In this document: one piece after another, positions 16,831 through 28,363 of the stretch
How the letters are laid out: each line of letters begins with the position of its first letter
Numbering within the stretch: the first letter of the stretch is position 1
Assembly: GCF_042666615.1 (NCBI RefSeq)
Contig: NZ_JBHTDD010000005.1
Span: 124,001-188,000, forward strand
Direction of reading: 5' to 3'
DNA from: KBS50 sp042666615
Lineage (GTDB): Bacteria; Actinomycetota; Actinomycetes; Mycobacteriales; Micromonosporaceae
DNA: 64,000 nt
Notes under the pieces: model-generated
The model's input: the letters and a program-made list of their open reading frames with translations, nothing else
Told to the model about the DNA's origin: nothing
Database searches by the model: none
Program-made: the position numbers and the translations under genes

Positions 16831-18264
16831 ATGGTGGTCGTGACGACGATCCCGAACGTGCTCGCCGCCCGGTACGCCTCCGCCGAACTCGCCCAGCTCT
16901 GGTCGCCGGAGGAGAAGATTCGGCTGGAGCGCCGGCTCTGGCTCGCTGTGCTCCGCGCGCAGCGGGACCTGGGCGTGCCGGTGCCTGACGGGGTGGTCGA
17001 GGCGTACGAGCGGGTGCTGGAGACCGTCGACCTGGACTCGATCGCGGCGCGGGAGCGGGTCACCCGGCACGACGTCAAGGCGCGGATCGAGGAGTTCAGC
17101 GCGCTGGCCGGGCACGAGCAGATCCACAAGGGCATGACCTCGCGCGACCTGACCGAGAACGTCGAACAGCTCCAGGTACGCAGGTCGCTGGAGCTGGTCC
17201 GAGACCGCGTGGTGGCCACCCTCGCACGGCTGGCGCGGCTCGCCGTGGAGCATTCCGACCTGGTCATGACCGGGCGGTCGCACAACGTCGCCGCCCAGGC
17301 GACCACGCTGGGCAAGCGGTTCGCGTCGACCGCCGAGGAACTGCTCATCGGGTACGAACGACTGGCGGGCCTGATCGAGCGCTACCCGCTGCGCGGCATC
17401 AAGGGTCCGGTGGGGACCGCGGCCGACCAGCTCGACCTGTTCGACGGCGACGCCGGCAGGGTCGCGGAGTTGGAGCGGCGGGTGGCCGGTCACCTCGGCT
17501 TCACCCGGGTGCTGGACAGCGTGGGGCAGGTCTACCCGCGCTCGCTGGACTTCGACGTACTTTCGGCGCTGGCCCAGGCCGCCGCCGCGCCGTCGTCGCT
17601 GGCCACCACCATCCGGCTGATGGTGGGTCAGGAGCTGGCCACCGAGGGCTTCAAGCCGGGTCAGGTCGGGTCCAGCGCCATGCCGCACAAGATGAACACC
17701 CGGTCCAGCGAGCGGGTGAACGGCCTTGCCGTGGTCATCCGGGGTTACCTGTCGATGGTCGGCGAGCTGGCCGGCGACCAGTGGAACGAGGGTGATGTCT
17801 CCTGCTCGGTGGTTCGCCGGGTGGCACTGCCGGACGCGTTCTTCGCCGCCGACGGCCTGTTCCAGACCTTCCTCACCGTGCTTGACGAGTTCGGGGCGTA
17901 CCCGGCGGTGATCGGGCGAGAGCTGGACCGGTACCTGCCGTTCCTGGCCACCACCAAGATCCTGGTGGCGGCGGTCCGGAGGGGGGTCGGCCGGGAGGTC
18001 GCGCACGAGGTGATCAAGGAGCACGCGGTCGCCGTGGCGCTTGGTATGCGGGAGAAGGGCGCCGCCGACAACGATCTGTTCGACCGGCTGGCGGCCGATG
18101 ACCGGCTGAGGCTGAGCCGTGCTGAGATCGACGAACTGGTGGCCGACCGGTCGGCCTTCGTCGGCGCCGCCCCCGCCCAGGTGCGGGCGGTCGTCGAGCG
18201 GATGGCGGCGGTGGTCGACGCCCATCCCCGAGCGGCGGACTACCACCCCGCACCGATCCTCTAG
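16831..18264 (+). CDS. purB: adenylosuccinate lyase
   Basis: A 477-residue fumarase/aspartase-superfamily lyase. It cleaves SAICAR in IMP synthesis and adenylosuccinate to AMP. The superfamily signature GSSAMPHKMNTRSSE is present, as are TGRSHNVAAQATTLG with the catalytic His and the N-terminal HDVKARIEEF and HKGMTSRD segments. ATG 16831 gives the expected N-terminus. It is monocistronic here, a few kilobases from the purSQL, purF and purM genes. Confidence 0.96.
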   Translation: MVVVTTIPNVLAARYASAELAQLWSPEEKIRLERRLWLAVLRAQRDLGVPVPDGVVEAYERVLETVDLDSIAARERVTRHDVKARIEEFSALAGHEQIHKGMTSRDLTENVEQLQVRRSLELVRDRVVATLARLARLAVEHSDLVMTGRSHNVAAQATTLGKRFASTAEELLIGYERLAGLIERYPLRGIKGPVGTAADQLDLFDGDAGRVAELERRVAGHLGFTRVLDSVGQVYPRSLDFDVLSALAQAAAAPSSLATTIRLMVGQELATEGFKPGQVGSSAMPHKMNTRSSERVNGLAVVIRGYLSMVGELAGDQWNEGDVSCSVVRRVALPDAFFAADGLFQTFLTVLDEFGAYPAVIGRELDRYLPFLATTKILVAAVRRGVGREVAHEVIKEHAVAVALGMREKGAADNDLFDRLAADDRLRLSRAEIDELVADRSAFVGAAPAQVRAVVERMAAVVDAHPRAADYHPAPIL

Positions 18265-18307
18265 CCGGTTCGGGCGGACCCATGGAAGGCGCACGCCGGA
18301 GCCACAA

Positions 18308-18390
18308 CTGAGCCAACCTGAGCCAAGATGATGCCATTCTGAGCCAAATACTGTTGCCATGGCGCCTTCCTGGTGCCATAGTGGTGCCAT
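18308..18390 (+). promoter_or_regulatory. promoter with phased repeats of the RHH/DUF4097/ABC operon
   Basis: CTGAGCCAA occurs at 18308, 18318 and 18339, spaced 10 and 21 bases, i.e. on one face of the helix. TGGTGCCAT occurs at 18371 and 18382. The latter repeats overlap a promoter, TTGCCA (18354-18359), 17 bases, CATAGT (18377-18382), which would start transcription at the ATG 18389. Tandem short repeats are typical operators for ribbon-helix-helix autoregulators, and the first gene encodes one. Confidence 0.65.
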
Positions 18391-18910
18391 GGAACTGACG
18401 TCGTATGTACACGGCCTCGGCCGCGAGTTCGCCACCCTTGCCGAGGCCGGCGGCGACGAGGCGCGCGCGTTGATCGAGCGCCTGGCCGGGTCGCTCGATT
18501 CGGCCATCCGCATGACCCTGCTGGACGCACTGTCCGCCGCCGCCGACGAGATAACCCGCGACCTGGCTCCGGGCTCCGTGGAGCTGCGCCTGCGGGGGCG
18601 CGATCCGGAGTTCGTGGTGACGTCACCGCCCGCCGGACCGGTCGAGGGCGCCGCCGAGCACGCCACGGCGACGGCCGACGGAGAGCCGCTGATCGCCGAG
18701 GACGGCCCGGCCGTGCGGATCAACGTCCGGCTACCCGAGCAGCTGAAGGTGGCCGCCGAGGAGGCCGCGACCAGGGAGGGACGCTCGGTCAACGCCTGGC
18801 TGGTCCGAGCGGCCACCGCCGCCCTGGCGCGGTCCGACCGGGAGCAACGTCCCCAGCCGCGCGGCAGCTCGAAACGCGCCAAGCAGGGCTTCACCGGCTG
18901 GGTGCACTGA
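18389..18910 (+). CDS. ribbon-helix-helix (HicB/Arc-like) regulator
   Basis: A 173-residue protein. The C-terminal ribbon-helix-helix domain is clear: VRINVRLPEQLKVAAEEAATREGRS followed by VNAWLVRAATAALA. The N-terminal 80 residues are helical and unassigned. I place the start at ATG 18389, where the predicted promoter would begin a leaderless transcript. It heads an operon with a DUF4097 protein and an ABC exporter, a pairing I recall from other actinomycetes, so it is probably the operon's autorepressor rather than half of a toxin-antitoxin pair. No HicA-like toxin gene is present. Confidence 0.8.
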   Translation: MELTSYVHGLGREFATLAEAGGDEARALIERLAGSLDSAIRMTLLDALSAAADEITRDLAPGSVELRLRGRDPEFVVTSPPAGPVEGAAEHATATADGEPLIAEDGPAVRINVRLPEQLKVAAEEAATREGRSVNAWLVRAATAALARSDREQRPQPRGSSKRAKQGFTGWVH

Positions 18911-19018
18911 CCGCACCGCACACCGCATGACCACGCGCCGGACAACCACCGCGCCGTCGCGCATCGCGTCCCCCTGACCTGCGGGGACGACTCACCAACC
19001 GATGAATAGGGGACAACC

Positions 19019-19861
19019 ATGCCTGCTTACGAAACGCCGGGACCGATCTCCGTCATGATCGAACTTGGCGTCGCGCACGTCCGCGTCGCCGCGAGCGACC
19101 GGGCCAACACCGTCGTCGAGGTTCGACCGAGTGACGAGTCCGACGACTCCGACGTCCAGGCCGCCGCGCAGGTCCGGGTCGAGCACAGCGACGGCACGCT
19201 GCGGATCACCGGCCCGAAGCGCACGTTCGACTTCTCCAGGAAGACCCGGTCGGTGGACGTTTCCATCGAGCTGCCAAGCGGTTCCTCGGTCTCCGCTCAC
19301 CTGTTGATGGGCGACATTCGCGGTGCCGGCACGCTCGGCGTGTGCCGGCTCAAGACCACCGGCAACGTCTGGCTCGACCGGACTGGCCCGCTGCGCCTGC
19401 ACACCGGGTTCGGGAACGTCACCGTCAACAGCGTCACGGGCGACGCTGAGGAGATCTCCACGGGCTCCGGCACGATCCAGGTTGGTGCGATCGAGGGCGC
19501 CGCGACGGTCAAGAACTCCAACGGCGACAGCACAATCGAGCTGGTCACCCACGACGTGCGGGTACGCAACGCCAACGGCGCCATCGACATCGAGCGCGTC
19601 GGCGCCGGCGTCGACGCGAAGACGTCCAACGGCAGCATCCGGCTCGGCGAGGTCACGCGAGGCTCGGCCACGCTCGAAACGGCGGCCGGCGACCTGGACA
19701 TCGGCATCGCTCAGGGCACCGCCGCCTGGCTGGACCTGAACACCGGGTTCGGGCGCGTCCGCAACGAGCTGGAGAACGCCGCCGGACCGGGTGACACGGC
19801 CCAGACCGTCGAGGTACGCGGTCGCACTTCCTACGGCGACATCACCATCCACCGTTCCTGA
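19019..19861 (+). CDS. DUF4097-type beta-strand repeat protein
   Basis: A 280-residue protein built of short repeated beta strands with recurring G-x-(I/V)-x-(I/V) and SNGDSTIELV/NANGAIDIERV/TSNGSIRLGEV units, as in DUF4097/adhesin-like beta-helix proteins. There is no signal peptide or membrane helix, so it is probably cytoplasmic. Function is unknown. It sits between the RHH regulator and the ABC transporter genes and may help regulate or assemble that exporter. Confidence 0.82.
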   Translation: MPAYETPGPISVMIELGVAHVRVAASDRANTVVEVRPSDESDDSDVQAAAQVRVEHSDGTLRITGPKRTFDFSRKTRSVDVSIELPSGSSVSAHLLMGDIRGAGTLGVCRLKTTGNVWLDRTGPLRLHTGFGNVTVNSVTGDAEEISTGSGTIQVGAIEGAATVKNSNGDSTIELVTHDVRVRNANGAIDIERVGAGVDAKTSNGSIRLGEVTRGSATLETAAGDLDIGIAQGTAAWLDLNTGFGRVRNELENAAGPGDTAQTVEVRGRTSYGDITIHRS

Positions 19862-20011
19862 TCCAGTTCCACCCGGTGCGCTGAAACCGGCGTGAAACCG
19901 CGGCAAGTCCGGCGCCACGCACGATTTTCGAGCCGTGCCGGCACCGCCGCGGCAGGCCCCCGGGACGCACCGGGACCACCCGATACCTCGAACGAGAGAA
20001 CGGATGACCAG

Positions 20012-20815
20012 ATGACATCCAGCGAGATCCAGGGAACCGCGATCCACGTGCGGGGCCTGGAGAAGTCGTACAAGGCGCTGAAGGTCCTGCGCGGAGTGGA
20101 CTTCGACGTGGCGCGAGGCAGCATCTTCGCCCTGCTCGGCTCGAACGGGGCGGGCAAGACCACCGTCGTGAAGATCCTGTCCACGCTGCTCAAGGCCGAC
20201 GCCGGGGAGGCCACCGTCAATGACTTCGATGTCGCCACGAAGGCGGCACAGGTGCGGGAGTCGATCAGCCTCACCGGGCAGTTCGCGGCCGTCGACGAGG
20301 TGCTCAGCGGGCGGGAGAATCTGGTGCTGGTCGCCCGGCTGCGGCACCTCAGGGACCCGGGCGGGATCGCGGACGACCTGCTGAGGCGTTTCTCGCTCAC
20401 CGACGCCGGCGCACGGAGGGTGTCGACGTACTCGGGTGGCATGCGCCGCCGTCTCGACATCGCGATGAGCCTCATCGGGAACCCACCTGTCATCTTCCTG
20501 GACGAGCCGACGACCGGGCTCGACCCGCAGGCGCGGATCGAGGTGTGGCAGGCCGTGCAGGAACTCGCCGGTCAGGGCACCACGGTGCTGCTCACGACGC
20601 AGTACCTGGACGAGGCCGAGCAACTCGCCGACCGGATCGCGATCCTCCACGAGGGCCGGATCATCGTGAACGGCACCCTCGCCGAACTCAAGCAGCTCCT
20701 CCCACCCGCCAAGACCGAGTACGTCGAGAAACAGCCGACGCTGGAGGAGATCTTCTTCGCCATCGTCGGCGCAACCGGCATCGCCAGTGACCGCACCATC
20801 GGCGCGGACAAGTAA
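20012..20815 (+). CDS. ABC transporter ATP-binding protein (DrrA-like)
   Basis: A 267-residue ABC ATPase of the daunorubicin-resistance type. Walker A GSNGAGKTT, signature YSGGMRRRLDIA, Walker B VIFLDEPTTGLD and switch His replaced by Gln in LLTTQYLDEAE, as in DrrA relatives. The ATG at 20012 gives the normal N-terminus; the longer open frame is Pro/Arg filler. It is followed after 13 bases by its permease. Likely role: export of a hydrophobic compound or lipid. Confidence 0.92.
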   Translation: MTSSEIQGTAIHVRGLEKSYKALKVLRGVDFDVARGSIFALLGSNGAGKTTVVKILSTLLKADAGEATVNDFDVATKAAQVRESISLTGQFAAVDEVLSGRENLVLVARLRHLRDPGGIADDLLRRFSLTDAGARRVSTYSGGMRRRLDIAMSLIGNPPVIFLDEPTTGLDPQARIEVWQAVQELAGQGTTVLLTTQYLDEAEQLADRIAILHEGRIIVNGTLAELKQLLPPAKTEYVEKQPTLEEIFFAIVGATGIASDRTIGADK

Positions 20816-20828
20816 AGGAACAGCAACG

Positions 20829-21590
20829 ATGACAAAGCACTTCCTCGGCGACACCGTCGTCCTGCTGGGCCGCTCCCTGACGCACGTCACCCGCAGCGTG
20901 GACACCATCATCACGACCGCGATCACGCCGATCGCCATGCTGCTGCTGTTCGTCTACGTACTCGGCGGCGCGATCGACGCGGGATCGGACTCGTACGTGA
21001 ATTACCTGCTGCCCGGCATCCTGCTCATCACGATCGCCTCGGGCATCGCCTACACCGCGTTCCGGTTGTTCATGGACATGAAGAGCGGCATCTTCGAGCG
21101 GTTCCAGTCCATGCCGATCGCCCGGTCGTCCGTACTGTGGGCGCACGTGTTGACCTCGCTGGTCGCCAACCTCGTCTCACTTCTGGTCGTGGTGGGCGTC
21201 GCCCTCGCCATGGGATTCCGATCGGGCGCGGGTGTCCTGGCGTGGCTCGCGGTCGCCGGCATCCTGATCCTGTTCACCCTCGCGCTGACCTGGCTCGCCG
21301 TCATCCCGGGTCTCACCGCGAAATCCGTGGACGGGGCGAGCGCGTTCTCCTACCCGCTCATCTTCCTGCCGTTCATCAGCTCGGCCTTCGTGCCCACCGA
21401 CACCATGCCGGGCCCGGTGCGTGCCTTCGCCGAGCACCAGCCGGTAACAGCCATCGTCAATACGATCCGCGACCTGTTCACCCAGCAGCCGGTCGGCACC
21501 GACATCTGGATCGCCCTCGCCTGGTGTGTCGGCATCCTGATCCTCGCGTACGCCCTCGCCACCGCCACCTACCGCCGGAAAATCACGTAG
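20829..21590 (+). CDS. ABC-2 type permease (DrrB-like)
   Basis: A 253-residue integral membrane protein with six hydrophobic helices, matching the ABC-2/DrrB family (PIAMLLLFVYVLGGAI, YLLPGILLITIASG, FLPFISSAFVPTDTMP). It forms the membrane half of an exporter with the preceding ATPase. The ATG at 20829 follows AAAGGAACAG. A strong GC hairpin (21603-21635) ends the operon 13 bases after the stop. Confidence 0.92.
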   Translation: MTKHFLGDTVVLLGRSLTHVTRSVDTIITTAITPIAMLLLFVYVLGGAIDAGSDSYVNYLLPGILLITIASGIAYTAFRLFMDMKSGIFERFQSMPIARSSVLWAHVLTSLVANLVSLLVVVGVALAMGFRSGAGVLAWLAVAGILILFTLALTWLAVIPGLTAKSVDGASAFSYPLIFLPFISSAFVPTDTMPGPVRAFAEHQPVTAIVNTIRDLFTQQPVGTDIWIALAWCVGILILAYALATATYRRKIT

Positions 21591-21602
21591 CGCGGCGGCC
21601 GT

Positions 21603-21635
21603 CGGGCGGGGCCGGCCGTTCGCCGGCCCCGCCCG
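21603..21635 (+). terminator. intrinsic terminator of the ABC exporter operon
   Basis: A perfect 14-bp stem (21603-21616 with 21622-21635) around the loop CGTTC lies just after the permease gene. There is no clear T-run, which is common for actinobacterial terminators. Confidence 0.8.
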
Positions 21636-21811
21636 GTCGTGGGCCGGCCGAGGCGCGGGGGAGGCCGCGACCTATTGCTTCGGCTGGCTGAAGCGGATCA
21701 CGGGAGCACCCGAGTGCGGAGTCGTGGCTTCAGTCCTGTTGCGTCCGATCTTGGCAACGCCGCGTCCGATTGTCGCCAGACGCACCAGCTTCAGCCAGCC
21801 AACCTGGATAC

Positions 21812-22174
21812 GTGTCGAAAACGAACTCCAGCACGACCAGCGGCCCCGTCAGCTTCGAACACTGGTACGACTTCACCGAGGGCGGCCCGGTTCATCGCGC
21901 GCTGTTGCCGTTCCCGTCAACGGCGCCCGCGCCGTTCGAGGTCGCCCGCTGGTCAGTCGCTCCGGGAACGTCCAACGACCTCGATGTGCACCGGTCGCGA
22001 GAGATCTGGGTCATCGCGTCCGGAACCGGCACCCTGACGTGTGCGGACCGGACGCACGTTCTCCGTGCCGGGGATATCGCGGCGTTCGAGAGCAGGGTGC
22101 CGCACCAGATTCGCAACGACGGAGCGGATCCGCTTCTTGCCGTCTCCGTCTACTGGCTGCAGGAAGGGGACTGA
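21812..22174 (+). CDS. small cupin-domain protein
   Basis: A protein of about 120 residues with one cupin barrel: SNDLDVHRSREIWVIASGTGTL (motif 1) and LRAGDIAAFESRVPHQIRND (motif 2). It keeps the His/Glu and final His metal-binding positions in part. Substrate unknown; small cupins may be isomerases, dioxygenases or sensors. GTG 21812 (MSKTNSSTTSG) is chosen because upstream codons lack GC3 bias. A 12-bp inverted repeat (21682-21693 and 21789-21800) flanks its upstream region. Confidence 0.75.
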   Translation: MSKTNSSTTSGPVSFEHWYDFTEGGPVHRALLPFPSTAPAPFEVARWSVAPGTSNDLDVHRSREIWVIASGTGTLTCADRTHVLRAGDIAAFESRVPHQIRNDGADPLLAVSVYWLQEGD

Positions 22175-22203
22175 CGTGCACGGAATCACACCAGGACCGG
22201 TGT

Positions 22204-22390
22204 AGTTCCGAGATCCATACGGAAGCCCTCCGCGCGGGAGTCGCCCTGCGACCGCTGGCCGCGCCCGTCAACCGGCACATCTTCGCGGTCACCCGGCGCG
22301 GCGCGTCACCCCGCTAACCGGGCCGTTCTCGAGCATCTCCACCAGGCTTCCGCCGACTGGGCGCGGCACAACGGTCAGCTGGTTGACTGA
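22204..22390 (+). pseudogene. C-terminal remnant of a LysR-family regulator
   Basis: The translation EALRAGVALRPLAAPVNRHI then FAVTRRG reads like the end of a LysR effector-binding domain. It is interrupted by a frameshift near 22305. The next frame continues PANRAVLEHLHQASADWARH and ends at the TGA 22388-22390. No DNA-binding domain is present upstream. It is a decayed gene end of about 60 residues. Confidence 0.65.
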
Positions 22391-22396
22391 ACCGCG

Positions 22397-22488
22397 TCAG
22401 TCGAGTGTGTCCACGATCGGGCGCCGGGTGGCGACCATCGCGGGGATGGCCGTGAGCGCGGCGATGACGGTGTACTCGTCGCTGACGT
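22397..22488 (-). pseudogene. possible C-terminal remnant of a membrane permease
   Basis: On the minus strand the frame DVSDEYTVIAALTAIPAMVA, followed by TRRPIVDTLD and a stop (TGA at 22397-22399), shows strong GC3 bias. It resembles the last helix and tail of an FtsX-like permease. Nothing in frame precedes it, because the YbjQ gene ends at 22488 in a different frame. It is short, so the assignment is tentative. Confidence 0.4.
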
Positions 22489-22943
22489 CAGCCCGGCGGA
22501 GTGGGGGTTTCGCCCGCGGTGCGCAGGTTCGGGGCGCTCGGCGCTTCGGCGATCGCCCCGGATTCGACCGGTTCGGCGGGGTGAGCCGTTTCGGCGGCCA
22601 CCAGCGGCTGGTCCGGTGTGGGCGCGACCGGCGAGCGGTAGGCGATCACCGCGGTGCCGTACGCGCAGACCTCCATCCACATCTCGCCCACCTCACGGTG
22701 CTCGAAACGCATGCCGAGCACGGCGTTCGCGCCGAGCCGGCGGGCCTCCTCGCCGAGCCGGGCCACCGCGTCGGTTCGCCACCGGGTGAGGTTCTCGGGC
22801 GCGGCGGGGTCGTAGGCGCCGCCACGGAGGCTCTTCACCCCCTCGCGATAGACGTTGCGGGTCCGGGCCTGGGAGGAAACGACCTGGCCGAGGACTTCGC
22901 GGATCTCGTACCCCGGAAGATGGTCCATCGTCACGACCAGCAC
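22488..22943 (-). CDS. YbjQ/UPF0145 family protein
   Basis: A 151-residue protein of the YbjQ (heavy-metal-binding-like, DUF74) family. The family core is residues 1-105: VTMDHLPGYEIREVLGQVV, SLRGGAYDPAAPENLTRWR, GANAVLGMRFEHREVG and VCAYGTAVIA. These proteins form pentameric beta structures; their role is unsettled. GTG 22943 (MLVVTMDHLPGYE) matches the family N-terminus better than the 211-residue frame. The last 45 residues are a Pro/Ala-rich tail. It is divergent from the GDT1-family transporter. Confidence 0.85.
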   Translation of the reverse strand: MLVVTMDHLPGYEIREVLGQVVSSQARTRNVYREGVKSLRGGAYDPAAPENLTRWRTDAVARLGEEARRLGANAVLGMRFEHREVGEMWMEVCAYGTAVIAYRSPVAPTPDQPLVAAETAHPAEPVESGAIAEAPSAPNLRTAGETPTPPG

Positions 22944-23121
22944 GTGATTGATGCTCGCAGGCCCGGAGGCGTGGTGATCGCGAGGCTTGTTCACGTCGCC
23001 GGATGATGCAAGACCGCCCGACGGGGACGGCAAGCGCCGTGCAGGACGGCCGCGACGGAAGGTCCGACACAGCCCGATCCGTCTGGATCGACGCGATCGC
23101 CTCGGTAGAGTGCGGTTTCCC

Positions 23122-23727
23122 ATGGATTATCTCTTGGTCGCGTTGACGGCGTTCGTCCTTGTGGTGACGGTGGAGCTGCCGGACAAGACGTTCGTGGCGA
23201 CGCTCGTGCTGGCCACACGTTATCCGGCCCTGCCGGTGTGGCTGGGGGTCTCGGCCGCCTTCGCGGTCCAGTCGGCGGTCGCCGTGGGAGCTGGCACCCT
23301 GCTCGCGCGGTTGCCACGCCAGCCGATCGCCCTGGTCGCCGCCGGACTGTTCGCGATCGGCGCACTGGTCCTGCTCCGCGGGGCGCGTCAGGCCGACGTC
23401 GCCCAGCAGGAGCAGGAGCGCCAGTACGCGGACAAGGTGGCGGTCGGCCGGCGCGGCTGGCGGGCCGCCGGGGCGAGCTTCCTCGTGCTGTTCACCGCCG
23501 AATGGGGGGATCTGTCCCAACTGCTCACCGCCGGACTGGTGGCGAGCGGCCAGCCGGCCGTGCCGGTCCTGATCGGTTCCTGGCTGGCTCTGGTCACGGT
23601 GTCCGGTGGTGCCGTGCTGCTCGGCCGTTGGCTGCTGCGCCGAATCCGGCTGACGGTGGTCCGCTACCTGGGGGCGTCGGTGTGCGTGGCGCTCGCGGTG
23701 CTGACCGCGGTCACCGCGCTCCGCTGA
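23122..23727 (+). CDS. GDT1/TMEM165-family (UPF0016) cation transporter
   Basis: A 201-residue membrane protein with two copies of the UPF0016 signature: ELPDKT at about residues 18-23 and EWGDLS in the second half, with six hydrophobic helices. Family members move Mn2+ or Ca2+ across the membrane. The first motif has Leu-Pro in place of the usual x-Gly, a variant I associate with actinobacteria; the second has Leu in place of Lys/Arg. ATG 23122 is the natural start. I saw no yybP-ykoY-type manganese riboswitch upstream. Confidence 0.85.
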   Translation: MDYLLVALTAFVLVVTVELPDKTFVATLVLATRYPALPVWLGVSAAFAVQSAVAVGAGTLLARLPRQPIALVAAGLFAIGALVLLRGARQADVAQQEQERQYADKVAVGRRGWRAAGASFLVLFTAEWGDLSQLLTAGLVASGQPAVPVLIGSWLALVTVSGGAVLLGRWLLRRIRLTVVRYLGASVCVALAVLTAVTALR

Positions 23728-23889
23728 CGGTCTTGAGGTAGCCGAGGCAGAGCGTCACCATTCGTCCCTGACCACCGGCGGTCCGCCGGGCGGGGGGTTT
23801 CCCGGTCCGGCCGCTCTGCCAGGTAGGCTCAGGGGCGCTCGCCCCGTAGGAGGGCCGGCACCCACTGCGTCCCCAGTCAGGAGTGCCTC

Positions 23890-24153
23890 GTGCCTCGCGT
23901 CGTCGTCGACGTCATGCTCAAGCCGGAGATCCTCGATCCCCAGGGCCAGGCCGTCGCTAACGCGCTGCCGACCATGGGTATCAGCGGCGTTGAATCGGTG
24001 CGCATCGGCCGCCGGATCGAGCTGGAGTTCGCCGAGCGGCCGGACCCGGACACGGTCCGGGAACTCGCCGACAAGCTGCTGGCCAACCCGGTCATCGAGG
24101 ACTTCCGGATCCGGTCCGAGGATCCTGAAGAGGCGGTGAGCAGCGGATCATGA
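23890..24153 (+). CDS. purS: phosphoribosylformylglycinamidine synthase subunit PurS
   Basis: An 87-residue PurS protein (PRVVVDVMLKPEILDPQGQA at the start, RIGRRIELEF in the middle). PurS bridges PurQ and PurL in the three-subunit FGAR amidotransferase. Start GTG 23890. Its stop overlaps the purQ start (ATGA), so purS-purQ-purL are translationally coupled. Confidence 0.95.
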   Translation: MPRVVVDVMLKPEILDPQGQAVANALPTMGISGVESVRIGRRIELEFAERPDPDTVRELADKLLANPVIEDFRIRSEDPEEAVSSGS

Positions 24154-24829
24154 GCGCGCGTATCGGCGTGGTGACCTTCCCCGGCTCGCTGGACGACGGG
24201 GACGCGGCGCGGGCCGTCCGGATCGCCGGCGGTGAGGCCGTCCGGCTCTGGCATGCCGACCCCGACCTGCACGGGGTCGACGGCGTGGTGCTGCCCGGCG
24301 GCTTCTCGTACGGCGACTACCTGCGGTGCGGCGCGATCGCCCGGTTCGCGCCGGTGATGCGGACCCTCGTCGACGCCGCCCGGGGTGGTCTCCCCGTGCT
24401 CGGCATCTGTAATGGCTTCCAGATCCTCTGCGAGGCACATCTGCTGCCGGGCGCGTTGACCCGCAACCAACACCTGCATTTCCGCAACCGCGACCAGGTG
24501 TTGCGGATCGAGTCGACCCGCACCGCCTGGACCAACGCCATGCACGAGCGGCAGGAGGTGCTGATCCCGGTCAAGAACGTGGACGGCCGCTACGTCGCCG
24601 ACCGGCGCACCCTCGACGAGTTGGAGGAGCAGGGCCGGGTGGTGGCCCGCTACCTCGGCGGCAACCCCAACGGCTCGCTGCGGGACATCGCCGCGATCAG
24701 CAACGAGGCGGGCAACGTCGTCGGGATCATGCCGCACCCGGAACACGCCGTGGAGGCGCTGACCGGGCCGTCCCTGGACGGGCTGGGCTTGTTCACCTCC
24801 GTCCTCAAGCACCTGGCGGGAGCACCGGC

Positions 24830-24833
<4 letters not shown>
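24150..24833 (+). CDS. purQ: phosphoribosylformylglycinamidine synthase glutaminase PurQ
   Basis: A 227-residue class I glutamine amidotransferase supplying ammonia to PurL. Catalytic Cys in LGICNGFQIL, and His/Glu in MPHPEHAVE near the C-terminus. VTFPGSLDDGDAARA at the N-terminus is typical. It overlaps purS and purL by four bases each (ATGA). Confidence 0.96.
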
Positions 24834-27555
<2,722 letters not shown>

Positions 27556-27559
<4 letters not shown>

Positions 27560-28311
27560 CCGAGCCCGCCTCCGGACAACCGGGGGTCGGTGTGCGGTTC
27601 GACTGGGGTCCGGCTGGGGCTGCCGAGTTGAGTCGGGTGTGTGCCGTGCTCGTCCTTGTGGACGTGCTGTCCTTCTCCACCGCCGTCGAGGTGGCGGTGG
27701 GCCGGGGAATCCGGGTACACCCATTCCCGTGGCACAACCAGGCCGCTGACTACGCCGAGCGGATCGGCGCGGTGGCCGCCGTACCCCGGGAAGCGGCACG
27801 GCCGGAGCATCCCTGGTCGCTGTCCCCGGCCGCATTGCGGTCGGCGCCCATGGTGGACGAGCTGGTCCTGCCCGAAGCGCACGGTGCGGCGATATGCGCG
27901 GCTGCCGGCTCCACCGGGGCACCGGTGGTGGCCGCCGGTCTGCGCAACGCGGCCGCGGTGGGACGGTGGCTACTGCACCAGGGGTACGGCGCGTCCGAAG
28001 CCCCGGTGGGAGTCATCGCCGCGGGGGAGCGCTGGAGCGACGGCACCATCCGGCCCTGCGTGGCGGATCAGCTCGGCTCCGCCGCCGTTCTGGACTCGCT
28101 GTCCACCGCCCCCGGCGGCCTGTCAGTGGAAGCAGCGGTGGCGCTCGCGACGCTGTCGGGCGTGCCCGATGTGCCGGCCGCCGTGCGCGGCTCGGTCGCC
28201 GGCCGCGAACTGGCTGCCGCCGGCTTCGTCGAGGACGTCGAGATCGCCGTTCGGACGGGTTCGTCGACCGTCCCGGTGCTGCGGCACGATGCCTTCACCG
28301 ATGCTTCCTGA
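27556..28311 (+). CDS. ComB-like 2-phosphosulfolactate phosphatase family protein
   Basis: A 251-residue protein. The family core is AVLVLVDVLSFSTAVEVAV near the start, AGSTGAPVVAAGLRNAAAV in the middle and VIAAGERW plus RPCVADQLG later. ComB acts in coenzyme M synthesis in archaea; the actinobacterial relatives beside purL have no established substrate. It overlaps purL by four bases (ATGA) and closes the purSQL operon, so it could be a metabolite phosphatase linked to purine metabolism (inference). Confidence 0.85.
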
Positions 28312-28363
28312 CCGCGAGATCCGGTCAGGCTCCCGGGGCTCGACCGAGGACTTGGACACCGTA

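Noticed and set aside
18389..18910. HicAB toxin-antitoxin system
   Set aside because: The RHH domain resembles HicB, but there is no HicA-like toxin gene on either side; neighbours are DUF4097 and ABC exporter genes.
15307..19020. 1237-codon open frame on the minus strand
   Set aside because: It lies opposite purB and the preceding membrane protein gene, and its composition (Arg/Ala/Ser/Pro-rich, no domain) is that of an antisense shadow in GC-rich DNA.
22990..23121. yybP-ykoY manganese riboswitch before the GDT1-family gene
   Set aside because: I looked because this family is often riboswitch-controlled, but found no recognisable conserved core; only about 130 bases are available.
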